Positions 35,075 through 43,237 of a stretch of 64,000 nt of DNA are shown in pieces (position 1 is the stretch's first letter; each line of letters starts with the position of its first letter). This DNA is from Flavobacterium psychroterrae (lineage in GTDB: Bacteria; Bacteroidota; Bacteroidia; Flavobacteriales; Flavobacteriaceae), in the NCBI RefSeq assembly GCF_018380615.1, contig NZ_JAGYVZ010000009.1, forward strand, positions 126,098 to 190,097, read 5' to 3'. The notes under the pieces are model-generated. The model was not told where the DNA came from. It saw only the letters and a program-made list of their open reading frames with translations, and searched no databases. The translations under genes were made by a program, and so were the position numbers.

Positions 35075-36431
35075 TCAGGAAATCCTTGTTTTGTATAACG
35101 AAATGGATTGGTTACAAAAGGTAATCGATCAGGTTATTTGCAGTTATTTGCTTCAGGAAGGTCATGAAAATCAATGGCAGGATACTCCGTTGCCGAAAGC
35201 AGAGGAAGAAACTAAAGACAGCGTTTATTATAAAAAACTGGACGAATGGAATTTGAATCTCTACGAAAGACTTTGCCTTGCTTTGATTATTGCGCCTCAG
35301 ATAAAACCTGAAGTTCTGGATATTTTTTTTAGCAAAAATGCAATGTACGATCGCGGTTTTACTGAATTTGGCGGGGTAATCAATAAAAACCACAGCGGAT
35401 TTTTACCAACGGGTCAAACCTTTTCATTTTTAATTACGGCGGTAAATCCGGAGTTACGAATTGATATGCTAAATGTGCTTCATCCTGCTAATATCCTGTC
35501 GAAAGAACAGGTTTTAATGATGGAAAGTACAGAATCAAATGTTCCGGTTTTAAATCAGATTTTGTCAATTAATGAACGTTGGTTACATTATTTCATCACC
35601 GGAAATTTGCCTAAACTGGAGCATAGTGTTTCGTTTCCGGCACAACAAATCTCAACTAATTTAAACTGGTCAGATTTGGTTCTGGAAGATAATGTAATGC
35701 AACAGGTCATGGAAATCGACGCCTGGATTAATTATGGCGAAACGTTAATGAAAGACTGGGGACTTGAAACGAAGATAAAACCGGGATATCGAACGCTTTT
35801 TTACGGACCACCTGGAACCGGTAAAACACTTACGGCTTCTTTATTAGGAAAAAGCACAAAAAGAGACGTTTACAGAGTTGATCTGTCTATGATCGTGTCA
35901 AAATATATAGGGGAAACCGAAAAAAATCTTTCTAAAATATTTGATGTTGCACAACATAAAGACTGGATTTTATTTTTTGATGAAGCAGATGCGCTTTTCG
36001 GAAAAAGAACCACCGCAGCGTCATCAAATGACAGGCACGCGAATCAACAAACGGGTTATTTATTACAACGCATCGAGGATTTTCCGGGCGTTGTTATTTT
36101 GGCATCCAACTTAAAAGAAAATATGGATGAAGCTTTTTCAAGAAGGTTTCAGTCAATGATTCATTTCACAATGCCAACTGCGGAGGAAAGAATTCAATTA
36201 TGGCAAAAAGCATTCTCCGGAAAATGCAAACTGAATCCTGATATTGATATTGAAAGCATTGCCGAAAATTATGAACTCGCCGGAGGAGCAATTATCAATG
36301 TTTTAAGATATTGCGCCTTAATCGCTATCCAGAAAAATGAAACAATGGCAAGTTATCAGGATCTGTTAGAAGGGATTAGACGTGAATTCAAAAAGGAAAA
36401 CAAAACACTGAGTGTTTCACAAATGTATTGA
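35064..36431 (+). CDS. AAA+ ATPase of the injection system (Afp15/Pvc15-like)
   Basis: 455 residues from ATG 35064 ('METNQEILVLYNEMDW'). An in-frame ATG at 35040 would lengthen the overlap with the previous gene. The N-terminal ~220 residues are a helical eCIS-specific domain. The AAA+ module has Walker A 'GPPGTGKT' (about residue 248), Walker B 'ILFFDEADALFG' (about 303), sensor 1 'VVILASNLKENMD' and arginine finger region 'AFSRRFQSMI'. The family is needed for stable assembly of Afp/PVC particles. It acts in the cytoplasm of the producing cell. Confidence 0.93.
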   Translation: METNQEILVLYNEMDWLQKVIDQVICSYLLQEGHENQWQDTPLPKAEEETKDSVYYKKLDEWNLNLYERLCLALIIAPQIKPEVLDIFFSKNAMYDRGFTEFGGVINKNHSGFLPTGQTFSFLITAVNPELRIDMLNVLHPANILSKEQVLMMESTESNVPVLNQILSINERWLHYFITGNLPKLEHSVSFPAQQISTNLNWSDLVLEDNVMQQVMEIDAWINYGETLMKDWGLETKIKPGYRTLFYGPPGTGKTLTASLLGKSTKRDVYRVDLSMIVSKYIGETEKNLSKIFDVAQHKDWILFFDEADALFGKRTTAASSNDRHANQQTGYLLQRIEDFPGVVILASNLKENMDEAFSRRFQSMIHFTMPTAEERIQLWQKAFSGKCKLNPDIDIESIAENYELAGGAIINVLRYCALIAIQKNETMASYQDLLEGIRREFKKENKTLSVSQMY

Positions 36432-36438
36432 TCTGGTT

Positions 36439-36984
36439 ATGAAAAAAATTGAAAACGCAACTCAAAATTTAATTTCAAAAAAGCATTTATATTCTCATAA
36501 AACGGAACTGGAAATTGGGGAATGGAAAAAACATTTCGGTTTTGATTATGTCAATACAATCATTGCAATGGCATTAAATCATTGCATAAAAAACCATGAA
36601 CTTATTGTAAACGGGTATTTGATTACAAAAAACAGTCTGTTTTTAATTGCTAAAACGCACGAAAAATCCATAGATACAGCGATACAAAAGTTAGAAATTC
36701 ACATTACTTTTTTACTCAAAATAAATCCTGAGAAAGTAAAAAAGAACAAATATGAAATGGCATTTATCGTTGATGATGACGATCTTTTTTATGCAGTTCG
36801 AGGGTCTTTATTTAAGGTATATCCGTTAAAAAATAATGATCTGACCGCTCTTTTAACAGGGAAAAAAATAACGCTTCCATATTTTAATCCGGAGCTTGAA
36901 AATTTAAAATCGATGATTAAAAACCATCCTTTTTGTTCGGCTATTGATTATTCCGGCGCTATTGGACCTGTTCAGTTTCTTTAA
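36439..36984 (+). CDS. Unrecognised protein at the end of the eCIS structural genes
   Basis: 181 residues from ATG 36439, 8 bp after the ATPase stop; a GTG at 36412 is an alternative start. It is not recognised. The alternation of helix and strand ('MALNHCIKNHELIVNGYLIT', 'SLFLIAKTHEKSIDTAIQKL', 'YEMAFIVDDDDLFYAVRGSL') and the ending 'HPFCSAIDYSGAIGPV' recall the ferredoxin-like layout of IS200-type (REP-associated) transposases, but the HUH 'HVH' motif is absent. If related, it is not an active transposase. Tight coupling to the ATPase suggests a role in assembly. Confidence 0.6.
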   Translation: MKKIENATQNLISKKHLYSHKTELEIGEWKKHFGFDYVNTIIAMALNHCIKNHELIVNGYLITKNSLFLIAKTHEKSIDTAIQKLEIHITFLLKINPEKVKKNKYEMAFIVDDDDLFYAVRGSLFKVYPLKNNDLTALLTGKKITLPYFNPELENLKSMIKNHPFCSAIDYSGAIGPVQFL

Positions 36985-36995
36985 TTGTAGTTTTT

Positions 36996-37075
36996 GAGTC
37001 TCAGTTTACAGTTTACAGTTTACGGTCTCAGTTTACGGTCTCAGTTTACAGTCTCAGTTTACGGTCTCAGATTAA
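36996..37075. repeat. Short direct repeats (CTCAGTTTACAGT / GGTCTCAGTTTAC)
   Basis: Six to seven copies of GTCTCAGTTTACGGTCTCAG-type 13-14 bp units, some as simple TTTACAG runs. They fill the start of the 254-bp gap between the structural genes and the cargo genes. No spacers of constant length, so this is not a CRISPR array. Confidence 0.8.
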
Positions 37076-37238
37076 ATAGTTGCGCAGTTAAATGAAAGAA
37101 AAAAACACATTATTGTCAGACTGAACGGAGTCGAAGTACCGCGTTTAGTATTCTTTTCGGAGGGAAAAATATATCTTTCTATGTATTAAATGTTTTTTGA
37201 ATAACCAAAATAAAAAATTAACTAATCAAAATAAAAAA

Positions 37239-37889
37239 ATGAACACAACTGCAACAGCATCTGATAATTTTAGTGTATTTGGTATAGATATTTCGAGATA
37301 TCAGGGCGATGAAATCAATTTCCTGAACAAACAAATTGACAAACTTACTTTTATAATCTGCAAAGCTACGGAAGGAATTACGTATACCGATTCTTCTTTT
37401 AAAACCAATTGGCCGGCAATTCAGGCAAAAGGATATGTTCGCGGCGCGTATCATTTTTACCATTGCAATGATGATCCAACCAAACAAGTTGCCAATTACT
37501 TAAGTGTCATGGGTACATTTTTAGATACCGACTTTCCTCCTATTGTTGACTTTGAAGAAACCAGTATTGATATGGGCGTTGATAAAGCCAGTATACAGCC
37601 TAATCTATTGCAATTTTTAAGCTTACTAGCGCAAAAAACAGGACGAAAACCACTTATTTATACAGACAATAATACCGCAAACGCTTATTTAACAGATCCA
37701 GCTTTCGCCGAATATAATTTATGGATTGCTGATTATAATAACACGCTGACATTACCAAAAGTCTGGCAATCTAAAAGCTGGACGATCTGGCAACAATCAC
37801 AAAGCTACAAACTAAACGGTCAGCTTAATGACTATGATATTTTTAATGGCGACAGTAATGCCTTTTCAAATTTTATTCAGTCGAGTTAA
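37239..37889 (+). CDS. GH25 family muramidase (lysozyme)
   Basis: 216 residues from ATG 37239; a TTG at 37197 would add a low-complexity Asn/Lys extension. It is a glycoside hydrolase family 25 domain: 'FGIDISRYQGDEINF' with the first catalytic Asp, 'IICKATEGITYTDSSF', 'GAYHFYH', and 'PPIVDFEE' with the D-x-E pair. The family cleaves the beta-1,4 bond of peptidoglycan. There is no signal peptide, which argues against Sec export and fits loading into, or a baseplate role in, the injection system. It starts the gene group behind the structural operon. Confidence 0.9.
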   Translation: MNTTATASDNFSVFGIDISRYQGDEINFLNKQIDKLTFIICKATEGITYTDSSFKTNWPAIQAKGYVRGAYHFYHCNDDPTKQVANYLSVMGTFLDTDFPPIVDFEETSIDMGVDKASIQPNLLQFLSLLAQKTGRKPLIYTDNNTANAYLTDPAFAEYNLWIADYNNTLTLPKVWQSKSWTIWQQSQSYKLNGQLNDYDIFNGDSNAFSNFIQSS

Positions 37890-37933
37890 CTAAATTTTAA
37901 ATCAATTATTTATTAATCAATAAACCAATTATT

Positions 37934-39052
37934 ATGAACAAAAATTTCAACGGAATGTGTTATTCAGCATTTCCACAAGGCTACAATACCTCAACAGCAA
38001 ATGATTCTTATATCTTTTACGGTAGTGATATTTCTTACAATGCTATGGCACCTGTCTGGGGAGAAAAATATCTCTCAAAAAGTGGTAGCTCCTGCAACCT
38101 GACCGGTCCCAATAAAGCCAGAAATGACGTCCAGACATTAGCAAATATGGGAGTTAAACTGATTAGATTATACGATTGGGAACCACGAAATAATCATATA
38201 GAATTTTTAGATTATTGTAATTCACGTGGTATAAAAGTTTTGGCATCAGTATCCAATTATTTTCTTAAATCTGGTGTTGATAATGGTTTTAAAGATCGGG
38301 ATAAATTAATTCCGGCATTAATCAATTCCTTTTCTAATAACGAAAAAACAGATTACCATAGTGCTTTTGCAGGAATTATAATGGGTAACGAACCTGGATT
38401 AAGTGGATTTAGCATTCAAAACTGTATCGATTTTACACTTTCCTGGGTAAATATTGAAGCATCAAAATATGCAAAGTACAGAGAATTAATGATAGGACAT
38501 CCTGTTGATTTTGGTACCTATGGAGGGGAATTTCCCTGCTTCGGCTTTTGGGATCCTTTATTTGCTGCTTTAGATCAAATAACCACTAAAAATTTAAATA
38601 AGCGATTATTCCTCGCTCCTCAAACTTATGCTGATGCTCAATATCTTTTTAAAGATGCCAAAGGAACCGGAAGAGCTTATGTCGATATAGCATATGAAAA
38701 ATATAAAAAACAAATGTTATTTACTGAAATTGGACTTGACAGAACAAAACCTGACTATCAACAAAAGGTACAGGATCAATTGGCAGGAAGTATCGATTAT
38801 GCTACTAAAAATCCGGAGAAGTTAATTGGTATTTGCTTTTTTCAGTTTGCTGACAAAGTCTGGATGCCAGGAACTACAGAAGGTTCGTTTGGCACACATA
38901 GTCAGGGCAAAGAAATAATGTGTACTATTAAATACGCAGATGGAGATTTTACACATTGGGACAAAAAAAGTTATGACAACATAATGAATGTAAATACCTT
39001 AATTCCTACTCCGTTATATGATATTGTTGTAAAAAATTACAAGACAGTTTAA
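37934..39052 (+). CDS. Clan GH-A-like glycosidase, putative cargo
   Basis: A 372-residue protein with the TIM-barrel pattern of GH17/GH5-like enzymes: 'NMGVKLIRLYDWEPRNNHIE', 'GIKVLASVSNYFLK', 'GIIMGNEPGLSGF' with candidate acid/base Glu153 in the N-E-P motif, and 'QMLFTEIGLDR' with candidate nucleophile Glu265. Fungal beta-1,3-glucan-active enzymes of this clan share these motifs. It has no signal peptide and lies 44 bp after the muramidase gene. An eCIS-delivered or particle-associated glucan-degrading enzyme is plausible. The substrate is inference. Confidence 0.7.
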   Translation: MNKNFNGMCYSAFPQGYNTSTANDSYIFYGSDISYNAMAPVWGEKYLSKSGSSCNLTGPNKARNDVQTLANMGVKLIRLYDWEPRNNHIEFLDYCNSRGIKVLASVSNYFLKSGVDNGFKDRDKLIPALINSFSNNEKTDYHSAFAGIIMGNEPGLSGFSIQNCIDFTLSWVNIEASKYAKYRELMIGHPVDFGTYGGEFPCFGFWDPLFAALDQITTKNLNKRLFLAPQTYADAQYLFKDAKGTGRAYVDIAYEKYKKQMLFTEIGLDRTKPDYQQKVQDQLAGSIDYATKNPEKLIGICFFQFADKVWMPGTTEGSFGTHSQGKEIMCTIKYADGDFTHWDKKSYDNIMNVNTLIPTPLYDIVVKNYKTV

Positions 39053-39111
39053 TCTTTCTAATTTCAAAAGATAAAATTATAATATAAAAGTAGATTCCTA
39101 AAACCAAAAAA

Positions 39112-39663
39112 ATGGCACAACAACACGAAAAATTATCTAAAAATGAAACGCAAACTTGTGCGGCAAATGTCAACAATAATGCCATTCAGTTAAAAGATAA
39201 CAGAGAATCAGGTTCTGCACAAAAAATGCTTCTTAAAAAAGCTGTTGGTCAGGAATCTACTTTTAAACCTATTCAAAAAAAAGCGAACAATACGGGTTTA
39301 CCCCAAAATTTAAAATCCGGAATAGAAAATCTTTCAGGACATTCTATGGATAACGTAAAAGTACATTATAACTCGGGCAAACCCGCTCAGCTTCAGGCTC
39401 ACGCCTATGCACAAGGAACCGAAATTCACCTTGCTTCAGGACAAGAAAAACATTTGCCTCATGAAGCCTGGCATATAGTACAGCAAAAACAAGGACGCGT
39501 CAAACCTACCATGCAAATGAAAGGTAAAGTAAATATAAATGATGATCGGGGTTTAGAAAGTGAAGCTGATCTTATGGGTGCAAAAGCCCTGACCGTGCAA
39601 CGAAAAGAAAAAGCCGCAGCACATAATTCAGGATGTGGATGTGCAGGATGTTCATCCCATTGA
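39112..39663 (+). CDS. DUF4157 protein, putative eCIS-associated metalloprotease
   Basis: A 183-residue protein. The N-terminal leader (residues 1-57) includes 'AIQLKDNRESGSAQK' at 24-38. The DUF4157 domain spans about residues 62-155: 'LPQNLKSGIENLSGHSMDNV', 'AYAQGTEIHLASGQEKHLPH', and the zinc-binding H-E-x-x-H at 117-121 (HEAWH), followed by 'IVQQKQGRV' and 'ESEADLMG'. The tail 'GCGCAGCSSH' is Cys-rich and may bind metal. DUF4157 is known as one of the domains most associated with eCIS loci, on cargo or cargo-processing proteins. No signal peptide. Confidence 0.88.
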   Translation: MAQQHEKLSKNETQTCAANVNNNAIQLKDNRESGSAQKMLLKKAVGQESTFKPIQKKANNTGLPQNLKSGIENLSGHSMDNVKVHYNSGKPAQLQAHAYAQGTEIHLASGQEKHLPHEAWHIVQQKQGRVKPTMQMKGKVNINDDRGLESEADLMGAKALTVQRKEKAAAHNSGCGCAGCSSH

Positions 39664-39720
39664 TTGAAATGAAAAACTCGGATTTAGTACAGATGTAAAT
39701 AATAAGAAAAAGAAAGGAAA

Positions 39721-40314
39721 ATGAACACATATCACAATAAAACTTTAGAAAATACAACCCAAATTGCAGCCAGCCATAAACATGATCAAAACACTGCAAT
39801 ACAGTTGAAGGATAATCGTCCAAACTCTGTTGCTCAGCTGAAACAAATTGATTCAAATGAAAAAGTTGTTCAGCTATGCCAACACAACCATCCACAGCAC
39901 GCAAGTATTGCTGTGTGTCCTTACGGATTAAAATCCGCAGCATTTCGAATCCCTCCAAAACACGTTAAAGGCGCGAAAGCAAGCAAATTTAGTGAAGGAA
40001 GCCAAGCGGTAATGGATCACGCACATGCGCAGTTAACTGCAGGAAATGCTACCGTAGAAAGTACAATTGCTGGCGGTGGACATGATATTGAAGTATCAGT
40101 ACCAAGAGCTCATCGTCATCTCCCCGCCCGTCCCCCACGTAGATTCAATGTTCATAAAACATCTAATAACGACGGATCTGGTCAATTGGCACATGATTTT
40201 TTCCTGAAAAATGGGGAATCATCTGAGTCAGAAGCTTCAGATGCTGAAGAGGAAGATGCAGCTCCAGCCGCTGCCGCTGCGGAAGAAGAACATAAAGAAG
40301 AGAAAAAAAGTTAA
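39721..40314 (+). CDS. Putative eCIS cargo with shared N-terminal leader and acidic tail
   Basis: A 197-residue protein of unknown function. Residues 26-41 read 'AIQLKDNRPNSVAQLK', shared with the two flanking genes. The middle is His- and Arg-rich ('HNHPQHASIAV', 'RAHRHLPARPPRRFNVHK'). The C-terminal 45 residues are a low-complexity acidic tail ('SESEASDAEEEDAAPAAA'). No catalytic motif was recognised. The shared leader and position suggest that it is packaged cargo, or an accessory to cargo such as the strongly basic protein encoded next. Confidence 0.65.
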   Translation: MNTYHNKTLENTTQIAASHKHDQNTAIQLKDNRPNSVAQLKQIDSNEKVVQLCQHNHPQHASIAVCPYGLKSAAFRIPPKHVKGAKASKFSEGSQAVMDHAHAQLTAGNATVESTIAGGGHDIEVSVPRAHRHLPARPPRRFNVHKTSNNDGSGQLAHDFFLKNGESSESEASDAEEEDAAPAAAAAEEEHKEEKKS

Positions 40315-40372
40315 TAATAAAGATATTTTCTAACTATTCCATTTGAAAGTTAACTAATATAAAAAGGAATTT

Positions 40373-41290
40373 ATGTACACGCACGAAAAAAATATACATC
40401 AAAAGGTTTTTAAATCTGTTCCCGTTAGTTTATCTAAAACTTCCATAACCTCGCAACATGCAGTGGAATTGGTAGATAATCGTCCGAAGTCTATTGTTCA
40501 AAGAAAGATGGCCATTAGTAATACTATAATGTCTTCACCCCTTAAATCGTTAATTCCGCAAGGACGGCAAGTTTTTCAAAGAGTAAGTAATTTGCAGGAA
40601 AAAACGAAAATAAGAGCCGGACGCAGAAAATATCGCAGAAGAGCACTTAAAAGAATCGAAAGAATCCAGCTTCTCGGTTTGCGTAATGTTGGACAATCTG
40701 CTAAGGCGCGAAGTATGTTTGGCAAAAGCGGTGTCGTTGATGCTAAAAAATTTAATCGATACTTTCACGGGCATAAAGCAATGGATGAAATGATGAGTAC
40801 CGCAGTTACGCTGGCACATGCGCATACTCTTCATCAAAAAGGCAAATTTAAAGCAGCAAAAGACATTATAAGCCTTTCAGACAGAGCTCGATTCCCTACA
40901 TCACACATGGGACATCATGTTCCGGGCTCGAGATTTCAGCATCCAACATCTGTAAAAACACAAACTTACGGCAGCCGCGGATTGGCGCATGGCTCTTTTG
41001 ACCGTGATCGGGCAAAAATAGTTTTAGCGATAAGAAAACCTGTCAAGGCAATTAAAACAGCAATTGCATACTCTATGAACAATGGCGCGCAGCCTCCTTA
41101 CGCAAAAAATAGCCTCACAAAATTTACAACTGCTAAAGAAATCGAAGAAGCTGACAAGGCGCACAATCTTCGCGAAGACTATAAGGATTATGTGCGCGGA
41201 GGAAGAGGAAAAGAAGTAGCTGCTGATGAAGAATGGAATCCCGGTAAACACAGAGGAAGATCCGTTAGTCCGCCACGTACGAGAAAATAA
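40373..41290 (+). CDS. Putative eCIS effector with shared N-terminal leader, strongly basic
   Basis: A 305-residue protein of unknown function. Residues 30-45 read 'AVELVDNRPKSIVQRK', the same leader as in the DUF4157 gene and the preceding gene. Then comes a very basic stretch ('KIRAGRRKYRRRALKRIERI'), a His-rich middle ('FHGHKAMDEMMSTAVTLAHA', 'TSHMGHHVPGSRFQHP') and a basic tail ending 'RGRSVSPPRTRK'. The composition would fit a nucleic-acid-binding or -degrading toxin, but no known nuclease motif is certain. It is the last gene before the biosynthetic cluster. Confidence 0.6.
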   Translation: MYTHEKNIHQKVFKSVPVSLSKTSITSQHAVELVDNRPKSIVQRKMAISNTIMSSPLKSLIPQGRQVFQRVSNLQEKTKIRAGRRKYRRRALKRIERIQLLGLRNVGQSAKARSMFGKSGVVDAKKFNRYFHGHKAMDEMMSTAVTLAHAHTLHQKGKFKAAKDIISLSDRARFPTSHMGHHVPGSRFQHPTSVKTQTYGSRGLAHGSFDRDRAKIVLAIRKPVKAIKTAIAYSMNNGAQPPYAKNSLTKFTTAKEIEEADKAHNLREDYKDYVRGGRGKEVAADEEWNPGKHRGRSVSPPRTRK

Positions 41291-41395
41291 TTTCTAAACT
41301 CATATATAATGTTACAGCTGTTTTTTTTCCAAAATCAAAAATAAACTTAATATTCCCATCGTTATTATTTGAGATTTAATGCTTAAATTGGTAAT

Positions 41396-42523
41396 ATGGA
41401 AAAACAAACAGATGTAATAATTATTGGTGGCGGACTTGCGGGTTTGACTTCGGCTATACATCTGTCTCAAAAAGGAATAAAAGTAACCTTGATCGAGAAA
41501 TCCGGATATCCAAGGCATAAAGTCTGTGGGGAATATATTTCGAATGAGATTCTCCCCTATTTGCTTTGGCTTGACCTGGATGTTTCGGAACTAAATCCTA
41601 CTACTATCTCTAAATTTGAGTTTACGTCAAATAATGGAAAAACTGCAACTGCAAAACTTCCGTTAGGTGGCTTTGGCGTAAGCCGATATGAACTCGATAA
41701 TTTTTTATATCAAAAAGCACTCGCCCACAAATGCATCGTTATTAAAGAAACCGTTACCGGTGTTTGCTTTAACGATGATGAGTTTACTGTTACAACTCCT
41801 AACCAAATTTTATCGGCAAAAATAGTATTGGGCGCTTTTGGCAAACGCTCTAATATCGATCAGGTTTTAGAGAGGGATTTTATCCATAAAAAATCGCCGT
41901 GGCTGGCTGTAAAAGCACATTATTCCGGAGATTTTGATAATGATCTTGTAGCGTTACACAATTTTAAAGGCGGTTATTGCGGTGTATCTAAAGTAGAAAA
42001 CAATAATATTAATATTTGTTATCTGGCAGATTATACCACTTTTAAACAATATAAAAACATAGAGGATTATCAGCTTAATGTATTGTGTAAAAACAAACAT
42101 CTAAAAACTGTTTTTGATAATAGTACGCTCCTTTTTGATAAACCCATTACAATCAGCCAAATTTCTTTTGATAAAAAACAGCCTGTCGAAAATCATATCT
42201 TAATGATTGGCGATACTGCGGGACTAATTCATCCGCTTTGCGGTAACGGAATGGCAATGGCGATTCACAGCGCAAAAATAGCCTCAGAATTAATTATTGA
42301 TTATTACTCTGATGAAAAAATAACGCGCGAATTATTAGAAAAAAATTATACCAGAAAATGGAATATCCATTTTGGGAAAAGACTGTTTATGGGCAGGATT
42401 CTGGCGAAAATCCTAACTCATAAAACCATTACTAATGTACTTTTTGCCCTTGTAGCATCATTTCCGGGAATATTACCCACAATAATCAAACAAACGCACG
42501 GCAAACCTATAGCAATCAATTAA
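41396..42523 (+). CDS. FAD-dependent oxidoreductase (geranylgeranyl reductase-like)
   Basis: A 375-residue flavoprotein: N-terminal dinucleotide fold 'VIIIGGGLAGLTSAIHLSQK' with the G-x-G-x-x-G motif, 'GYPRHKVCGEYIS' (the cysteine-containing motif of geranylgeranyl-reductase and flavin halogenase/hydroxylase relatives), and 'MIGDTAGLIHPLCGNGMAMA' for the second FAD site. It heads a tight gene set with a methyltransferase and a type III polyketide synthase, so it probably hydroxylates or reduces the polyketide product. No signal peptide or membrane helix stands out. Confidence 0.85.
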   Translation: MEKQTDVIIIGGGLAGLTSAIHLSQKGIKVTLIEKSGYPRHKVCGEYISNEILPYLLWLDLDVSELNPTTISKFEFTSNNGKTATAKLPLGGFGVSRYELDNFLYQKALAHKCIVIKETVTGVCFNDDEFTVTTPNQILSAKIVLGAFGKRSNIDQVLERDFIHKKSPWLAVKAHYSGDFDNDLVALHNFKGGYCGVSKVENNNINICYLADYTTFKQYKNIEDYQLNVLCKNKHLKTVFDNSTLLFDKPITISQISFDKKQPVENHILMIGDTAGLIHPLCGNGMAMAIHSAKIASELIIDYYSDEKITRELLEKNYTRKWNIHFGKRLFMGRILAKILTHKTITNVLFALVASFPGILPTIIKQTHGKPIAIN

Positions 42524-43237
42524 ATGGCATTAAGCACGAAATACAGAACACAGGAAACTGAAATAATGGACGATTTTTCTCTTGAGGGGAATGAATTACA
42601 AGATGCATTAGACAAAATTGCCAGTATTAATCAGTTATTGGGCGGCAACAAACTCACGCTTCACGGCATAAAAACGTTATTGAATAAAACAGATGATGAA
42701 AAAACAATTGTAATTGCAGATATAGGCTGCGGCAATGGAGATATGTTGCGAATGCTGGCAAATTACGGTCAAAAAAACAACCTGAATTTTAAACTTATAG
42801 GCGTTGATGCCAATGATTTTACAATAAATTATGCCAGAAAATTATCCACCCAATATGCTAATATTGAATATATCTGTGTGGATATTTTTAGCAAAGATTT
42901 TACTCTGATTAAGTACGATATTGTTTTGTGCACACTTACATTACACCATTTTACCAATGAGGAAATATTAAATATAATTACTATCTTTAATAACAATGCT
43001 ACATTTGGGATCGTAATTAACGATTTACATCGCAGCAAATTAGCATACAGGCTTTTTAAAATGATTGGGATTATTTTTAATTTAAATAGAATGTCGCGCG
43101 AAGACGGATTAGTATCTATTTTAAGAGGATTTAAGAAAAATGAGTTAGAAAGCTTTTCAAAAAAACTGAATTTTAAAAACTATACCATAAACTGGAAATG
43201 GGCTTTTCGCTACCAGTGGATAATTGCTAAAAAATGA
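42524..43237 (+). CDS. Class I SAM-dependent methyltransferase
   Basis: A 237-residue protein with motif I 'IADIGCGNGDMLRML' at about residues 67-81, motif II 'FKLIGVDANDF' and 'YDIVLCTLTLHHF'. Fold and motifs are those of UbiE-like class I methyltransferases acting on small molecules. Its start codon immediately follows the stop of the FAD enzyme, and its end overlaps the start of the polyketide synthase (ATGA), so the three are coupled. The likely target is the resorcinol, pyrone or quinone made by that synthase. Confidence 0.85.
   Translation: MALSTKYRTQETEIMDDFSLEGNELQDALDKIASINQLLGGNKLTLHGIKTLLNKTDDEKTIVIADIGCGNGDMLRMLANYGQKNNLNFKLIGVDANDFTINYARKLSTQYANIEYICVDIFSKDFTLIKYDIVLCTLTLHHFTNEEILNIITIFNNNATFGIVINDLHRSKLAYRLFKMIGIIFNLNRMSREDGLVSILRGFKKNELESFSKKLNFKNYTINWKWAFRYQWIIAKK

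Noticed and set aside
13077-36984. Interpretation as a type VI secretion system or a prophage tail
   Set aside because: There are no TssJLM membrane-complex, TssB/TssC pair, capsid, portal or terminase genes; the DUF4255, CIS tape-measure and Afp15-like ATPase genes point to eCIS.
36996-37075. Possible CRISPR-like array of short direct repeats
   Set aside because: Units are 7-14 bp with no constant unique spacers, and no cas genes are present.
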